A stretch of 62,880 nucleotides of DNA from Paracoccus nototheniae (GCF_004335005.1 NZ_RQRT01000017.1:1-62880), one strand, 5' to 3'; numbered from the stretch's first letter, positions 39,423 to 49,021 are shown. Notes: generated by a model from the letters alone, not told the origin. Translations and numbers: made by a program.

Positions 39423-42223
39423 TGCTGCTGCTGGGGCCCTTGGGATTTGCGGCGCCGTGGCTGCTGGCCGCGCTGATCGCGCTGCCGGTCCTGTGGGTCA
39501 TCCTGCGCGCCATGCCGCCTGCGCCCAAGCGCATCGTCTTTCCCGGCATCGCCCTGCTGGCCGGTCTGGCGGACCGAGCGCCGCTGGCCAGCCGCACGCC
39601 CTGGTGGCTGCTGCTGATCCGGCTGGCGGCGGTCGCGGCGCTGATCCTGGCCTTTGCCGGGCCGGTCTGGCGGCCGGTGGTGCAGGCCCCGGCGGATGGC
39701 CCGCTGCTGGTCGTCATGGATGGGGGCTATGGCACAGCCCTCGACTGGCCCGCCCGTCAGGCCCGCGCCGAACGCGCCCTGACCGAGGCCGCAGCCGCAG
39801 GTCGCCCGACCGCGCTGGTCATGGCCAATGGCCGCGACGGGCAGGGGCCGCTGGTCTTTCAGCCCGCCGACACATGGCTGGCGGGGCTGCGGGGCGCCCG
39901 GCCCGCGCCGTGGTCCTCGCGTCTGCCCGATGATCCGCAGGCGGCGCTGGCCGCGCTGCCCGACGGTTCCCTGTCCACCCTGTGGATCGCGGATGGCACC
40001 GATCACCCCAACCGCGCGGCATGGCTGTCGGCGCTGGCGGATCGCGGCGCGGTCACCGTCGTGCCCCCCGCCCGTCCCCTGCGCACCCTGTCGCTGGCCG
40101 AGGGCGAGACGCCCTCCCTCAGCCTGATCTCGACCGATGAGGCCGCGCCGGGGATCGAGGCGATCGGCCCCGACCCGCAGGGGATCGAACGCGCGCTGGC
40201 CAGCCTGACCCCCGGCGATCCGGTGGCGCAGGACGGCACGATCCTGCGCCCCGTCGCCATCGACCTGCCGCCCGAATTGCGCAACCGCATCACCCGGTTC
40301 CAGATCGCGGGCGAAGGCCATGCCGGCGCCGTGGTGCTGGCCGATGACCGCACCCGCCGCCGCAAGGTGGCGCTGGTGGGCGAGGCGGCCGATCAGGCCG
40401 AGGGGCAGCAATTGCTGGCCCAGACCCATTATCTTCGGCAGGCGCTGGCCCCATCCGCCGATCTGGTCGAGGGGACGCTTGGCGATGTGCTGGACGCTGC
40501 CCCCGACGTGATCATTCTGGTCGATCAGGTCCAGCTGGCCGAGATCGGCGATCTGGGGCTGTGGGTCGATCAGGGCGGGCTGCTGATCCGCTTTGCCGGG
40601 CCGCGCATGGCCGGATCAGACCGGCTGCTGGACGAGCCGTTGCTGCCCGTGGCCCTGCGACAGGGCGGGCGCGATATCGGCGGCGCGCTGTCCTGGGGCG
40701 ATCCGCGCGGCCTTGCGCCCTTTGCGGCGGACGGTCCCTTTGCCGGGCTGGAACTGCCCGGCGATGTCGAGGTGCGCGCCCAGCTGATGGCCCAGCCCGG
40801 TCCCGATCTGGCGGGCAGGACGCTGGCCGCGCTGACCGACAACACGCCGCTGATCACCCGCGACCGCTTGGGTCAGGGGCAGGTGGTTCTGGTCCATGTG
40901 ACCGCCAATGCCGAATGGTCGAACCTGCCGCTGTCGGGTCTGTTCGTGCAGATGATGGAGCGTCTGGTCGCGACCGCCCGGCTGACGCCCACCGAACAGG
41001 CCTCGGACGATCGCCAGCAGCCGTTCTGGACGCCGGAAACCCTGCTGGACGGCTTTGGTCGCACCGCCCCGGCCGAGGGGCTGTCGCCCGTCGCCGCCGC
41101 CGATCTGGCGCAAGGGCCGGGACCGGACCGCCCGGCAGGCATCTATGCCGCAGGCGAGCGTCGTCAGGCCCTGAACGCGGGCGGTCCCTTTGCGCGGGCC
41201 ACATGGCCCGGCGCCACCGTCGAGGCCGTGGGCGCCACCACGGGCCGCGATCTGATGGGGGCGCTGCTGGCGGCGGCGGCGCTGCTGCTGGCGGTGGATG
41301 CGCTGGCCTCGGCATGGTTGGCGCGCGGTCGCGGTCGCGGTCAGGGTCAGGGGCGGCGCACAGGCGCGCGCGCCACGACGACCACGCTGGTGGCGCTGGC
41401 GATGCTGCCCGCGCTGCTGGCGACGACCCCGCGCGCGCAGGCGCAGGATCTGGACCCCGACCTGATGCGCGCCGCCAGCGAGGTCGCGCTGGCCTATGTC
41501 ATGACCGGCGATGCCGAGATCGACGGCGCGTCCGAACAGGGGCTGGCGGGGCTGTCGATGGCCCTGCGGGCGCGCACCTCGGTCGAACCGGGCGCGCCGA
41601 TCGGCATCGACCCCGACACCGACGATCTGTCGCTGCTGACGTTTCTGTACTGGCCCGTCACCGACGGCCAGCCCGCCCCCGGCCCGCAGGCCTATCTGCG
41701 GCTGAACGCCTTTCTGCGCTCGGGCGGGATGATCCTGTTCGACACGCGCGACGGCGATATCGCGGGCATGGGCGGGCCGGACATGTCGGATGCGCTGCGC
41801 CGTCTGGCGGCACCCTTGGACATTCCGCCGCTGGCCCCGGTGCCCGACGATCACGTCCTGACCCGCGCCTTTTACCTGCTGGGCGATTTTCCGGGCCGCT
41901 GGCAGGGCAATCCCGTCTGGCTGGAAGCGCCGCCGGTCGGCGCGCAGTCCGATGCGGGCATGCCCTTTCGCCAGCTGAACGACGGCGTCAGCCCGGTGAT
42001 CATCGGCGGCAACAGCTGGGCCGAGGCCTGGGCCGTGGACGAGGCGGGCTATCCCATCTTTCCGATCGGGCAGGGCTGGACCGGCGAACAGCAGCGCGAG
42101 ATGGCTGTCCGCTTTGGCATCAACCTGATCATGTATGTGCTGACCGGGAACTATAAATCCGATCAGGTCCATGTGCCTGCCCTGCTGGACCGCCTGCGGA
42201 CCGAGGAGTTTCTGGCCCCATGA
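39422..42223 (+). CDS. BatA-like / DUF4159 membrane protein
   Basis: A 933-residue inner-membrane protein. The N-terminal 90 residues are a BatA-type helix pair (PWLLAALIALPVLWVILRAMPPAPKRIVFPG, then a second helix). A vWA-like part follows but its metal site is degenerate (VVMDGGYGTA in place of DxSxS). A GATase-like middle region leads to membrane helices near 610-680, and the last third (QDLDPDLMRAASEVALAYVMTGD to the end) is DUF4159, with SGGMILFDTRDGD. Likely a scaffold of the MoxR complex. Confidence 0.85.
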   Translation: MLLLGPLGFAAPWLLAALIALPVLWVILRAMPPAPKRIVFPGIALLAGLADRAPLASRTPWWLLLIRLAAVAALILAFAGPVWRPVVQAPADGPLLVVMDGGYGTALDWPARQARAERALTEAAAAGRPTALVMANGRDGQGPLVFQPADTWLAGLRGARPAPWSSRLPDDPQAALAALPDGSLSTLWIADGTDHPNRAAWLSALADRGAVTVVPPARPLRTLSLAEGETPSLSLISTDEAAPGIEAIGPDPQGIERALASLTPGDPVAQDGTILRPVAIDLPPELRNRITRFQIAGEGHAGAVVLADDRTRRRKVALVGEAADQAEGQQLLAQTHYLRQALAPSADLVEGTLGDVLDAAPDVIILVDQVQLAEIGDLGLWVDQGGLLIRFAGPRMAGSDRLLDEPLLPVALRQGGRDIGGALSWGDPRGLAPFAADGPFAGLELPGDVEVRAQLMAQPGPDLAGRTLAALTDNTPLITRDRLGQGQVVLVHVTANAEWSNLPLSGLFVQMMERLVATARLTPTEQASDDRQQPFWTPETLLDGFGRTAPAEGLSPVAAADLAQGPGPDRPAGIYAAGERRQALNAGGPFARATWPGATVEAVGATTGRDLMGALLAAAALLLAVDALASAWLARGRGRGQGQGRRTGARATTTTLVALAMLPALLATTPRAQAQDLDPDLMRAASEVALAYVMTGDAEIDGASEQGLAGLSMALRARTSVEPGAPIGIDPDTDDLSLLTFLYWPVTDGQPAPGPQAYLRLNAFLRSGGMILFDTRDGDIAGMGGPDMSDALRRLAAPLDIPPLAPVPDDHVLTRAFYLLGDFPGRWQGNPVWLEAPPVGAQSDAGMPFRQLNDGVSPVIIGGNSWAEAWAVDEAGYPIFPIGQGWTGEQQREMAVRFGINLIMYVLTGNYKSDQVHVPALLDRLRTEEFLAP

Positions 42224-44313
42224 CCGCGACCCTGACCCAGCTGCGTTTCGACCCGGCCCTGCCTTGGTGGGCGATCATCGCTTTGGCCGTTCTGGCGGGC
42301 CTTGTCGGCGCGTTCGCGCTGTGGCGGGGCCTGCGGGGCTGGGCATGGCGCGGGCTGGCGGGGCTGGCCGCCGCCCTGGCGCTGGCCGGTCCGGCGCTGG
42401 AACTGGGCACCCGGGCAGGGCTGTCCGATATCGTGATCCTGCTGGAGGATCGCTCCTCCAGTCAGGATCTGCCGGGGCGGGCGGCGCAAATGGATGCCGC
42501 CGCCGCCGACCTGTCCGCCCAGATCGCCGCGCTGCCCGGCACCGATCTGCGCCGCGTGACGGTGGGCGATGACGATGACGGCACGTTGCTGGGCACCGCT
42601 CTGTCGCGCGCCGTGGCGGCGGAACCCGAGGCGCGGCTGGCGGGCGTCATCGCGCTGACCGACGGGCGCCTGCATGATGCGCCGATGCTGCCCCAGGGCC
42701 TGCCCGCACCGGTCCATGTGCTGCTGACCGGCCAGCCCGACGATTGGGACCGCCGCCTTGTCATCGAGGAGGACCCCGCCTTCGGTCTGATCGACCAGGA
42801 GGTCACCATCCGCCTGCGGATCGAGGATCAGGGCGCCGTACCCCCGGATCAGCAGACCGGCAGCGTGAACCTGAGCCTGTCGGTGGACGGAGAGGATGCG
42901 CAGACCGTCGCCGTGCCCCTGAACACCAGCCTGTCGCTGCCGGTGACGCCGCGCCATGCGGGCCAGAATGTCGTGCAGATCGAACTGGACGATGCCCCCG
43001 GAGAGCTGACCGACCGCAACAATGCCGCCGCTGTCAGCATCAACGGCGTGCGCGACCGGCTGCGCGTCCTGCTGGTGTCGGGCGAACCGCATGCGGGCGA
43101 ACGCACTTGGCGCAACCTGCTGAAATCGGATGCGGGCGTCGATCTGATTCATTTTACCATCCTGCGCCCGCCCGACAAGTTCGACGGCGTGCCGGTGAAC
43201 GAATTGTCGCTGATCGCCTTTCCCACGCAGGAACTGTTTCTGGAACGGATCGACGATTTCGACCTGATCATCTTTGATCGCTATAGCGTGCGGGGCATCC
43301 TGCCGCCCGACTATTATCTGAATATCGCCCGCTATGTCGAAGAGGGCGGCGCCATCCTGGTCTCGGCCGGGCCCGAGATGGCCTCGGTCGAAAGCCTGAA
43401 TCTGTCGCCTCTGGGCCGCATTCTGCCCGCGCGTCCCACCGGACGGGTGATCGAGGAACCTTACCTGCCGCGCCTGACGCCCGAGGGGCAGCGCCATCCG
43501 GTGACTGCCGGGCTGGCCGGTGACGACCCCGAGGCGCCCGATTGGGGCCGCTGGCTGCGCATGTCCGAGGTCACGCCCGAACCCGGTGCTCAGGTCGCCA
43601 TGACCGGCGCCGAGGACAGCCCGCTGCTGATCCTCGATCGTGTGGGAGAGGGGCGGGTGGCGCTGCTGACCAGCGATCAGGTCTGGCTATGGGGGCGCGG
43701 CTTCGAGGGGGGTGGTCCGCAGCTGGAGCTGCTGCGCCGCATCGCCCATTGGTCGATGAAGGAACCGGAGCTGGAGGAAGAGGCGCTGCTGGCCGAGATC
43801 CGCGACGGGCTGAGCGTTTCCCTGACGCGGCGCACCATGGCCGACGACGCCGGACCGTTGCAGATCACCGGTCCCGACGGCACGGTGACCGAATTGCCGC
43901 TGGTCGCGGACGGTCCGGGCCGCTTCGTGGCCGACTGGACCGCGCCGGAACCCGGCCTTTACCGGCTGGCCGATGGCGACATCACCCGCGTGCTGGCCCT
44001 TGGCCCCGCAGCGCCCCGCGAATTCGAGGAGACGGTGGCCGATGCCCCCCTGCTGGCGCCGCTGACGGACACCACGGGCGGCGCGGTCCTGCGCCTTTCG
44101 GATGGCGTGCCCGACATCCGTCAGACCCGGACGGGACGCGCGGCCAGCGGATCGGGGCTTGGTGGCGACTGGATCGGCATCACGCCGCGCGATGCCGCAC
44201 AGGTGACCGGGCTGGACCGGCGGCCCCTGCTGCCGGGCTGGGCATGGCTTTTGCTGATATCCGGCCTGATCCTGACCGGCTGGCTGGCCGAGGGACGCAG
44301 GCGCCCCGCCTGA
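42220..44313 (+). CDS. vWA / glutamine-amidotransferase-like membrane protein of the MoxR operon
   Basis: A 697-residue protein: two N-terminal membrane helices (about 12-62), a vWA-like domain with an apparently intact MIDAS (DRSSS after VILLE, later ALTDG), an Ig-like section (VTIRLRIEDQGAV...), a class-I GATase-like flavodoxin fold (LRVLLVSGEPHAGERTW, DLIIFDRYSVRGILPPDYYLNIARYVEEGGAILVSAGPEM) without a visible catalytic Cys, and a C-terminal anchor (WAWLLLISGLILTGWL). It ends the operon. Probably exposes sensor or assembly domains in the periplasm. Confidence 0.75.
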   Translation: MTATLTQLRFDPALPWWAIIALAVLAGLVGAFALWRGLRGWAWRGLAGLAAALALAGPALELGTRAGLSDIVILLEDRSSSQDLPGRAAQMDAAAADLSAQIAALPGTDLRRVTVGDDDDGTLLGTALSRAVAAEPEARLAGVIALTDGRLHDAPMLPQGLPAPVHVLLTGQPDDWDRRLVIEEDPAFGLIDQEVTIRLRIEDQGAVPPDQQTGSVNLSLSVDGEDAQTVAVPLNTSLSLPVTPRHAGQNVVQIELDDAPGELTDRNNAAAVSINGVRDRLRVLLVSGEPHAGERTWRNLLKSDAGVDLIHFTILRPPDKFDGVPVNELSLIAFPTQELFLERIDDFDLIIFDRYSVRGILPPDYYLNIARYVEEGGAILVSAGPEMASVESLNLSPLGRILPARPTGRVIEEPYLPRLTPEGQRHPVTAGLAGDDPEAPDWGRWLRMSEVTPEPGAQVAMTGAEDSPLLILDRVGEGRVALLTSDQVWLWGRGFEGGGPQLELLRRIAHWSMKEPELEEEALLAEIRDGLSVSLTRRTMADDAGPLQITGPDGTVTELPLVADGPGRFVADWTAPEPGLYRLADGDITRVLALGPAAPREFEETVADAPLLAPLTDTTGGAVLRLSDGVPDIRQTRTGRAASGSGLGGDWIGITPRDAAQVTGLDRRPLLPGWAWLLLISGLILTGWLAEGRRRPA

Positions 44314-44334
44314 GCGCGCCCGCCGATACGCTTG

Positions 44335-44354
44335 CCAACCGTTCCCCCGGTTGG
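44335..44354 (+). promoter_or_regulatory. hairpin in the fabZ leader
   Basis: CCAACCG-TTCCCC-CGGTTGG, 32 bases before the fabZ ATG and without a T-run. It could be a weak terminator of the MoxR operon or a leader structure of the lpx operon. Confidence 0.35.
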
Positions 44355-44386
44355 TAACCCCATGAAAACCGCCCGAAGGAACGACA

Positions 44387-44863
44387 ATGGCTGACGAAAC
44401 GCGCAATCCCGCCCCCCATACCGAGGCCGATCTGGCGCTGATCAAACGGATCATCCCGCATCGCTATCCGTTCCTGTTCATCGACAAGGTGCGCGATATC
44501 GTGCCCTTTGAAAGCGCCGTGGGCATCAAGAACGTCACCGCCAACGAACCGCATTTTCAGGGCCATTTTCCCGACCATCCGATCATGCCCGGCGTGACCA
44601 TCATCGAGGCGATGGCCCAGACCGCCGCCGTCGTGGTGGGCATCAGCATGAACGTCATCGATCAGGACATGCAGACCTATTTCATGGGCATCGACAAGTG
44701 CAAGTTCCGCCGCATGGTCGTTCCGGGCGACGTGCTGGAACTGCATTGCCGGGCCATTCGCGGCGGCGGCAAGATCTGGAAATTCGAAGGCCGTGCGATG
44801 GTCGACGGCCAGATGTGCGCCTCGGCCGAATTCACGGCCATGATGGCGCGCAAGGATGGCTGA
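44387..44863 (+). CDS. fabZ: 3-hydroxyacyl-ACP dehydratase
   Basis: FabZ (158 residues) dehydrates 3-hydroxyacyl-ACP in fatty acid elongation, drawing from the same pool that LpxA uses. The catalytic pair is His60 ([13 protein letters not shown]) and Glu74 (IIEAMAQ). GAAGGA lies 6-8 bases before the ATG. It overlaps lpxA by 8 bases and heads fabZ-lpxA-lpxI-lpxB. bamA and lpxD, common upstream neighbours of this cluster elsewhere, are absent here. Confidence 0.97.
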   Translation: MADETRNPAPHTEADLALIKRIIPHRYPFLFIDKVRDIVPFESAVGIKNVTANEPHFQGHFPDHPIMPGVTIIEAMAQTAAVVVGISMNVIDQDMQTYFMGIDKCKFRRMVVPGDVLELHCRAIRGGGKIWKFEGRAMVDGQMCASAEFTAMMARKDG

Positions 44864-45644
44864 GGGCCGCATCCACCCCTCGGCCGTGATCGAACCGGGC
44901 GCGCAGATCGGCGCCGGGGTCGAGATCGGTCCGTTTTCGGTCGTCGGACCCCGTGTCCGGCTGGCGGATGGGGTGGTGCTGAAATCGCATGTCGTCGTCA
45001 CCGGCGACACCGAGGTGGGCGAGGGGACGGTGATCTTTCCCTTTGCCTCGATCGGCGAGGTGCCGCAGGATCTGAAGTTCAAGGGCGAGGATGTGCGCCT
45101 GCGCATCGGCGCCCGCAACCGCATCCGTGAATATGTGACGATGAACCCCGGCACGGCGGGCGGCGGCGGTGAAACCGTCGTGGGCGATGACGGGCTGTTC
45201 ATGGCCTCCAGCCATGTGGGCCATGATTGCCGGATCGGCGACCGGGTCATTCTGGCCAACAGCGTCGCCATCGCCGGGCATTGCCATCTGGAAGATGACG
45301 TGATCGTCGGCGGGCTGTCGGGCGTGCATCAGTGGGTGCGCATCGGACGCGGCGCGATGATCGGTGCGGTGACGATGGTGACCGCCGATGTGATCCCCTA
45401 TGGCATGGTGCAGGGGCCTCGCGGCCATCTGGACGGGCTGAACATCGTGGGCCTGCGCCGCCGTGGCGCCAGCCGGGCCGAGATTGCCGCCCTGCGCGCG
45501 CTTCTGGCCGATCTGGGCGCAGGATCGTTTCGCGACACCGCCCGGGCACGCGCCGGGACGGACGCCTCGGGAATGGAACGCGACGTGCTGGATTTCATCC
45601 TCGGCCCCTCGGATCGCAGCTTTCTGGCCCCGAAATCCGAATGA
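44856..45644 (+). CDS. lpxA: UDP-N-acetylglucosamine O-acyltransferase
   Basis: LpxA (262 residues) makes the first step of lipid A: 3-O-acylation of UDP-GlcNAc from hydroxyacyl-ACP. Left-handed beta-helix hexapeptides run from residue 7 to about 185; catalytic His123 is in [11 protein letters not shown], and [18 protein letters not shown] follows. The C-terminal helical domain is complete. It overlaps fabZ by 8 bases. Confidence 0.97.
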   Translation: MAEGRIHPSAVIEPGAQIGAGVEIGPFSVVGPRVRLADGVVLKSHVVVTGDTEVGEGTVIFPFASIGEVPQDLKFKGEDVRLRIGARNRIREYVTMNPGTAGGGGETVVGDDGLFMASSHVGHDCRIGDRVILANSVAIAGHCHLEDDVIVGGLSGVHQWVRIGRGAMIGAVTMVTADVIPYGMVQGPRGHLDGLNIVGLRRRGASRAEIAALRALLADLGAGSFRDTARARAGTDASGMERDVLDFILGPSDRSFLAPKSE

Positions 45645-45654
45645 TCCGCATCCC

Positions 45655-46458
45655 ATGACCCGTATTGCCATCATCGCCGGGCTGGGCGCGCTGGCCCCGG
45701 CCATTGCCGCGCGGCTGGACGATCCCGCCATCTTCGCGCTGGAGGGGTTCGCCCCCGAGGGCCTGCCTGCCACGCCCTTCCGGCTGGAGCGGCTGGTGCC
45801 GTTCATGGACGAATTGCATGCGCAGGGGATCGGGCGGGTGATCTTTGCAGGGGCCATCCGCCGCCCCCGTCTGGACCCCGAGGCCTTTGATACGCGCACC
45901 GCGCAACTGGTGCCGCGCATCCTGACGGCGATGCAGTCGGGCGATGACGCGGCGCTGCGCGTGGTCCTGGACATCTTCGAGGAAAATGATCTGAGCATCT
46001 GTTCTGTCAGTGAAATCGCGCCCGACCTGATCCCCGGCGAGGGCGTGCTGACCGGCCAGCCATCGGATGCGGACCGGCGCGATGTGGCGCGCGCCGCGCA
46101 GATTCTGGCGCAGACCGGGCCCTTGGATCTGGGGCAGGGCGTCGTCGTGGCGCAGGGCCTGTGTCTGGCGCTGGAGACCCTGCCCGGAACGCAGGCGATG
46201 CTGGATTTCGCGGCCCTGCATGGGGATCTGCGCCCCAATCCCACCGGGGCGCGTGGCGTGCTGTACAAGGCGCCGAAACCCGGACAGGATCGCCGGATCG
46301 ATCTGCCCACGCTTGGCCCCGACAGCGTCGATCAGGCGGCGGCGGCAGGGCTTGCGGGCATCGCTTGGGCGGCGGGTGGCGTGATCCTGTTGCAGCGCGA
46401 CGAGATGCTGCGCCGGGCGCAGGCAGCGGGGCTGTTCCTCTGGGCAGCGGCGTCCTGA
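45655..46458 (+). CDS. lpxI: UDP-2,3-diacylglucosamine diphosphatase LpxI
   Basis: LpxI (267 residues, DUF1009) cleaves UDP-2,3-diacylglucosamine to lipid X and UMP; it replaces LpxH in many alphaproteobacteria. Seen are IAIIAGLGALAPAIAARL, FAGAIRRPRLDPE, DDAALRVVLDIFEE and VLYKAPKPGQDRRIDLPTLGP, which hold its acidic metal-binding residues. The ATG at 45655 is 10 bases after lpxA. No lpxH is in the window. Confidence 0.93.
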   Translation: MTRIAIIAGLGALAPAIAARLDDPAIFALEGFAPEGLPATPFRLERLVPFMDELHAQGIGRVIFAGAIRRPRLDPEAFDTRTAQLVPRILTAMQSGDDAALRVVLDIFEENDLSICSVSEIAPDLIPGEGVLTGQPSDADRRDVARAAQILAQTGPLDLGQGVVVAQGLCLALETLPGTQAMLDFAALHGDLRPNPTGARGVLYKAPKPGQDRRIDLPTLGPDSVDQAAAAGLAGIAWAAGGVILLQRDEMLRRAQAAGLFLWAAAS

Positions 46459-46540
46459 ACCGGGGGCTGCCCGTGAAAAAGGCTGGCCTCGGATGCGGCG
46501 CGCCCCTACCCATGACCCGACAGCAGCAAGGCGGTGCGGC

Positions 46541-47704
46541 ATGCGTTATTATCTGATCGCGGGCGAGGCCTCGGGCGACCAGCTGGGCGCGGCTCTGATG
46601 GCCGGGCTGCGCCAGCTGGACCCGCAGGCGCAGATCATCGGCATCGGCGGCCCCGCCATGACCGGGCTGGGGCTGGACAGCCTGTTTCCGATGGACGAGC
46701 TGTCCGTCATGGGCATCTGGGAGGTTTTGCCGAAATACCGCCAGCTGAAACGCCGCATCGCCCAGACAGCCGCAGCGGTGATCGACGCGGCCCCCGATGT
46801 GCTGATCACCATCGACAGCCCCGATTTCGGCCTGCGCGTGGCCCGGCTGGTGGCCGCGCAGCGCCCCGATCTGCGCCGGGTGCATTACGTCGCGCCCTCG
46901 GTCTGGGCCTGGCGTCCGGGCCGGGCGGCCAAGATGGCGCAGGTCATCGACCATGTGCTGGCGATCCTGCCCTTTGAGCCGCCCCTGATGCAGGCGGCGG
47001 GGATGAGCTGCGATTTCGTGGGCCACCCGGTCGCCACCGCCGATGTCGCAGGCCCGGACGAGGCGCAGCTGTTCCGCAACGCGCATGGCATCGCGCCCGA
47101 TGCGCCGGTGGTTCTGTGCCTGCCCGGATCGCGGCGTGGCGAGGTCGCCCGTCTTGGCCCCCGCTTTGACGAGGCGCTGATGCGGCTGCGCGACCGGGTG
47201 CCCGAGATCCGGGTCGTGCTACCCACCGTGCCGGGCGTGGCGGGACTGGTGCGCGACATGACGCGCCGCTGGCCCACCGCCCCCATCGTGATCGAAGAGG
47301 CCGAAGAGAAACGCGCCGCCTTTGCCGCCGCCGATCTGGCGCTGGCGGCATCCGGGACGGTCAGTCTGGAACTGGCGGCCAGCCGGATTCCGATGGTCAT
47401 CGGCTATGACATGGCGCCGCTGTCGCGGCTGATCATCGGCGCGCTGCTGCGCACCGATACGGTGACGCTGGTCAATCTGGTCAGCGATACCCGCGCCGTG
47501 CCCGAATTTCTGGGCCGCAACTGCCAGCCCGGCCCCATCGCACAGGCCCTGCAGGACGCGCTGGAGGATCCGGCCCGCCGCGCCGCCCAGCTGGAGGCGA
47601 TGGATCTGACGATGGAGCGTTTGGGCCGTGGTGGCGAGGCGCCGGGCCTGCGGGCCGCGCGCTCGGTTCTGGGCGCGATCCCGACGGGGGTGGCCCAAGG
47701 GTGA
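46541..47704 (+). CDS. lpxB: lipid-A-disaccharide synthase
   Basis: LpxB (387 residues) joins lipid X to UDP-2,3-diacylglucosamine. It is a GT-B glycosyltransferase: YYLIAGEASGDQLGAALM at the start, VHYVAPSVWAWRPGRAAKM, LCLPGSRRGEV and ASGTVSLELAASRIPMVIGYDMAPL. The ATG at 46541 has AAGGCGG upstream. Last gene of the lpx operon. Confidence 0.96.
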   Translation: MRYYLIAGEASGDQLGAALMAGLRQLDPQAQIIGIGGPAMTGLGLDSLFPMDELSVMGIWEVLPKYRQLKRRIAQTAAAVIDAAPDVLITIDSPDFGLRVARLVAAQRPDLRRVHYVAPSVWAWRPGRAAKMAQVIDHVLAILPFEPPLMQAAGMSCDFVGHPVATADVAGPDEAQLFRNAHGIAPDAPVVLCLPGSRRGEVARLGPRFDEALMRLRDRVPEIRVVLPTVPGVAGLVRDMTRRWPTAPIVIEEAEEKRAAFAAADLALAASGTVSLELAASRIPMVIGYDMAPLSRLIIGALLRTDTVTLVNLVSDTRAVPEFLGRNCQPGPIAQALQDALEDPARRAAQLEAMDLTMERLGRGGEAPGLRAARSVLGAIPTGVAQG

Positions 47705-47708
47705 TGGG

Positions 47709-47785
47709 CCTGCGCGTGACCGACCCGCAGGTGATGGCCACCAGGGGGTGACGGGCCTGCGGGCGGGATTGGTCCCACCCGCAGG
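47709..47785 (+). terminator. two tandem hairpins after lpxB
   Basis: CCTGCG..CGCAGG (47709-47731) and CCTGCGGG.GGGA-TTGG-TCCC.CCCGCAGG (47756-47785) share the CCTGCG/CGCAGG arms and their preceding GTGAYGGG, so look like a diverged tandem duplication. Neither has a T-run. They separate lpxB from convergent ridA. Confidence 0.45.
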
Positions 47786-47793
47786 GGTCGCGA

Positions 47794-48141
47794 TCAGATC
47801 ACGGCGGTGACGATGATCTCGACCTTGTAATCCGGGGTCGCCAGTGCCGATTCGCCGGTCGCGCGGGCGGGGGTATGGCCTTGGGGCACCCAGGCATCCC
47901 AGACCGCGTTCATCTCGGCGAATTCGGCCATGTCGGACATCCAGATCTGGGCCGAGACGATCTTCGTCTTGTCGGTTCCGGCCTTGGCCAGCAGATCGTC
48001 GATCTGGGCCAGAACGGCGCGGGTCTGATCGGCCACCGGGGTGTCCGGCTCTCCGACCTGACCGGCCAGAAAGACAAAGCCGTTGGCGATGACGGCCTGG
48101 CTCATGCGGGGGCCGGTGCCGATGCGGGTGATCTCGGTCAT
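47794..48141 (-). CDS. RidA family protein
   Basis: A 115-residue YjgF/YER057c/UK114 protein. RidA enzymes hydrolyse reactive enamines/imines to ketoacids. The conserved Arg is in PARATGESALATPDYKVEI near residue 95. The ATG at 48141 has AAGGAGACTGAC upstream; an in-frame longer form lacks a ribosome site. Stands alone, convergent with lpxB and divergent from mmcB. Confidence 0.9.
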   Translation of the reverse strand: MTEITRIGTGPRMSQAVIANGFVFLAGQVGEPDTPVADQTRAVLAQIDDLLAKAGTDKTKIVSAQIWMSDMAEFAEMNAVWDAWVPQGHTPARATGESALATPDYKVEIIVTAVI

Positions 48142-48241
48142 GTCAGTCTCCTTGGAAGGGGGTTGCGGCGGGACGCTATAGGCGGCACCGACCGGCGGCA
48201 AGACGGGTTGCGGGCGTTTTCGCTTCGTTCTAATCTGGGCC

Positions 48242-48706
48242 ATGATCGCCGATCCCATCCCCCTGCCGCCGATGCCCGGTCAGCGCCTTGCGCGCGGCAC
48301 CGCGCGGTTGCTGCGCAGCATGGATCACGCGGTGCTGACCGAATTCACCCCCGTCCGCGGCCTGCGCGTCGATCTGATCAGCCTTGGCCCCAAGGGCGAG
48401 CTGTGGGTCGTCGAATGCAAAAGCGGCCGGGCGGATTTCCGCGCCGACCGCAAATGGCAGGGTTATCTGGACTGGTGCGACCGGTATTTCTGGGCGGTGG
48501 ACGGCGATTTCCCGGTCGATCTGCTGCCCGAGGAGACCGGCCTGATCCATGCCGACGCGTTTGGCGCCGCGATCACCCGCATGGCGCCGGAAATCCGGCT
48601 GGCCGGCGCCCGCCGGGTCAAGGTGCAGCGCGATTTTGCCCGCGCCGCCGCCCTGCGCCTGCAGGCCCTGTCGGACCCGCAAGCCTTTATCGCCGGGGTT
48701 TCTTAG
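48242..48706 (+). CDS. MmcB family DNA repair protein
   Basis: A 154-residue protein with a PD-(D/E)xK nuclease-like core: DLISLG (Asp near 41) and WVVECKSG (Glu-x-Lys near 57-60). MmcB was linked to mitomycin C resistance in Caulobacter. No LexA box was recognised upstream. Its last 20 bases overlap the 3' end of the DUF6324 gene on the other strand. Confidence 0.85.
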   Translation: MIADPIPLPPMPGQRLARGTARLLRSMDHAVLTEFTPVRGLRVDLISLGPKGELWVVECKSGRADFRADRKWQGYLDWCDRYFWAVDGDFPVDLLPEETGLIHADAFGAAITRMAPEIRLAGARRVKVQRDFARAAALRLQALSDPQAFIAGVS

Positions 48707-48917
48707 CCTTTCCGCCCGCCCCCTTGGGGCCCTGGCCCATCGCGCGGGCAGCCTCGACGGCGGCCATCAGTTCTTCGGCGATCTCGGTCGCCTCTTCGGG
48801 GTCGAAATCCATCGGCAGATCGACCGTGTCGCCCTGCACATAGATCCGCACCATGCCCTGATCGGTCGGGCCGATCTGCAGGTTCGCGGTGATGTCGCTT
48901 TCGCTGTTGATGCCCAT
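48687..48917 (-). CDS. DUF6324 family small protein
   Basis: A 76-residue protein starting MGINSESDITANLQIGPTDQG, with an acidic middle (DFDPEEATEIAEEL) and a basic Gly/Lys tail. AAGGACAGTACCC precedes the ATG at 48917; an earlier in-frame ATG is less likely. Family of unknown function in Rhodobacteraceae. It has its own promoter. Confidence 0.8.
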   Translation of the reverse strand: MGINSESDITANLQIGPTDQGMVRIYVQGDTVDLPMDFDPEEATEIAEELMAAVEAARAMGQGPKGAGGKAKKPRR

Positions 48918-48946
48918 GGGTACTGTCCTTGTCATCGGGGAAACTT

Positions 48947-48975
48947 TCTGTATCCCAGACACGATTTCGCGGCAA
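48947..48975 (-). promoter_or_regulatory. promoter of the DUF6324 gene
   Basis: Minus strand -35 TTGCCG (48970-48975), 17 bases, -10 TACAGA (48947-48952). It is back-to-back with the tRNA-His promoter, 7 bases between their -35 boxes. Confidence 0.5.
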
Positions 48976-48982
48976 GCGGGGC

Positions 48983-49010
48983 TTGCAACCCGAGGGCCAC
49001 GGGGCTAAAG
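48983..49010 (+). promoter_or_regulatory. promoter of tRNA-His
   Basis: -35 TTGCAA (48983-48988), 16 bases, -10 CTAAAG (49005-49010), starting transcription a few bases before the mature 5' end. Confidence 0.6.
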
Positions 49011-49021
49011 AACCGCCCTGT

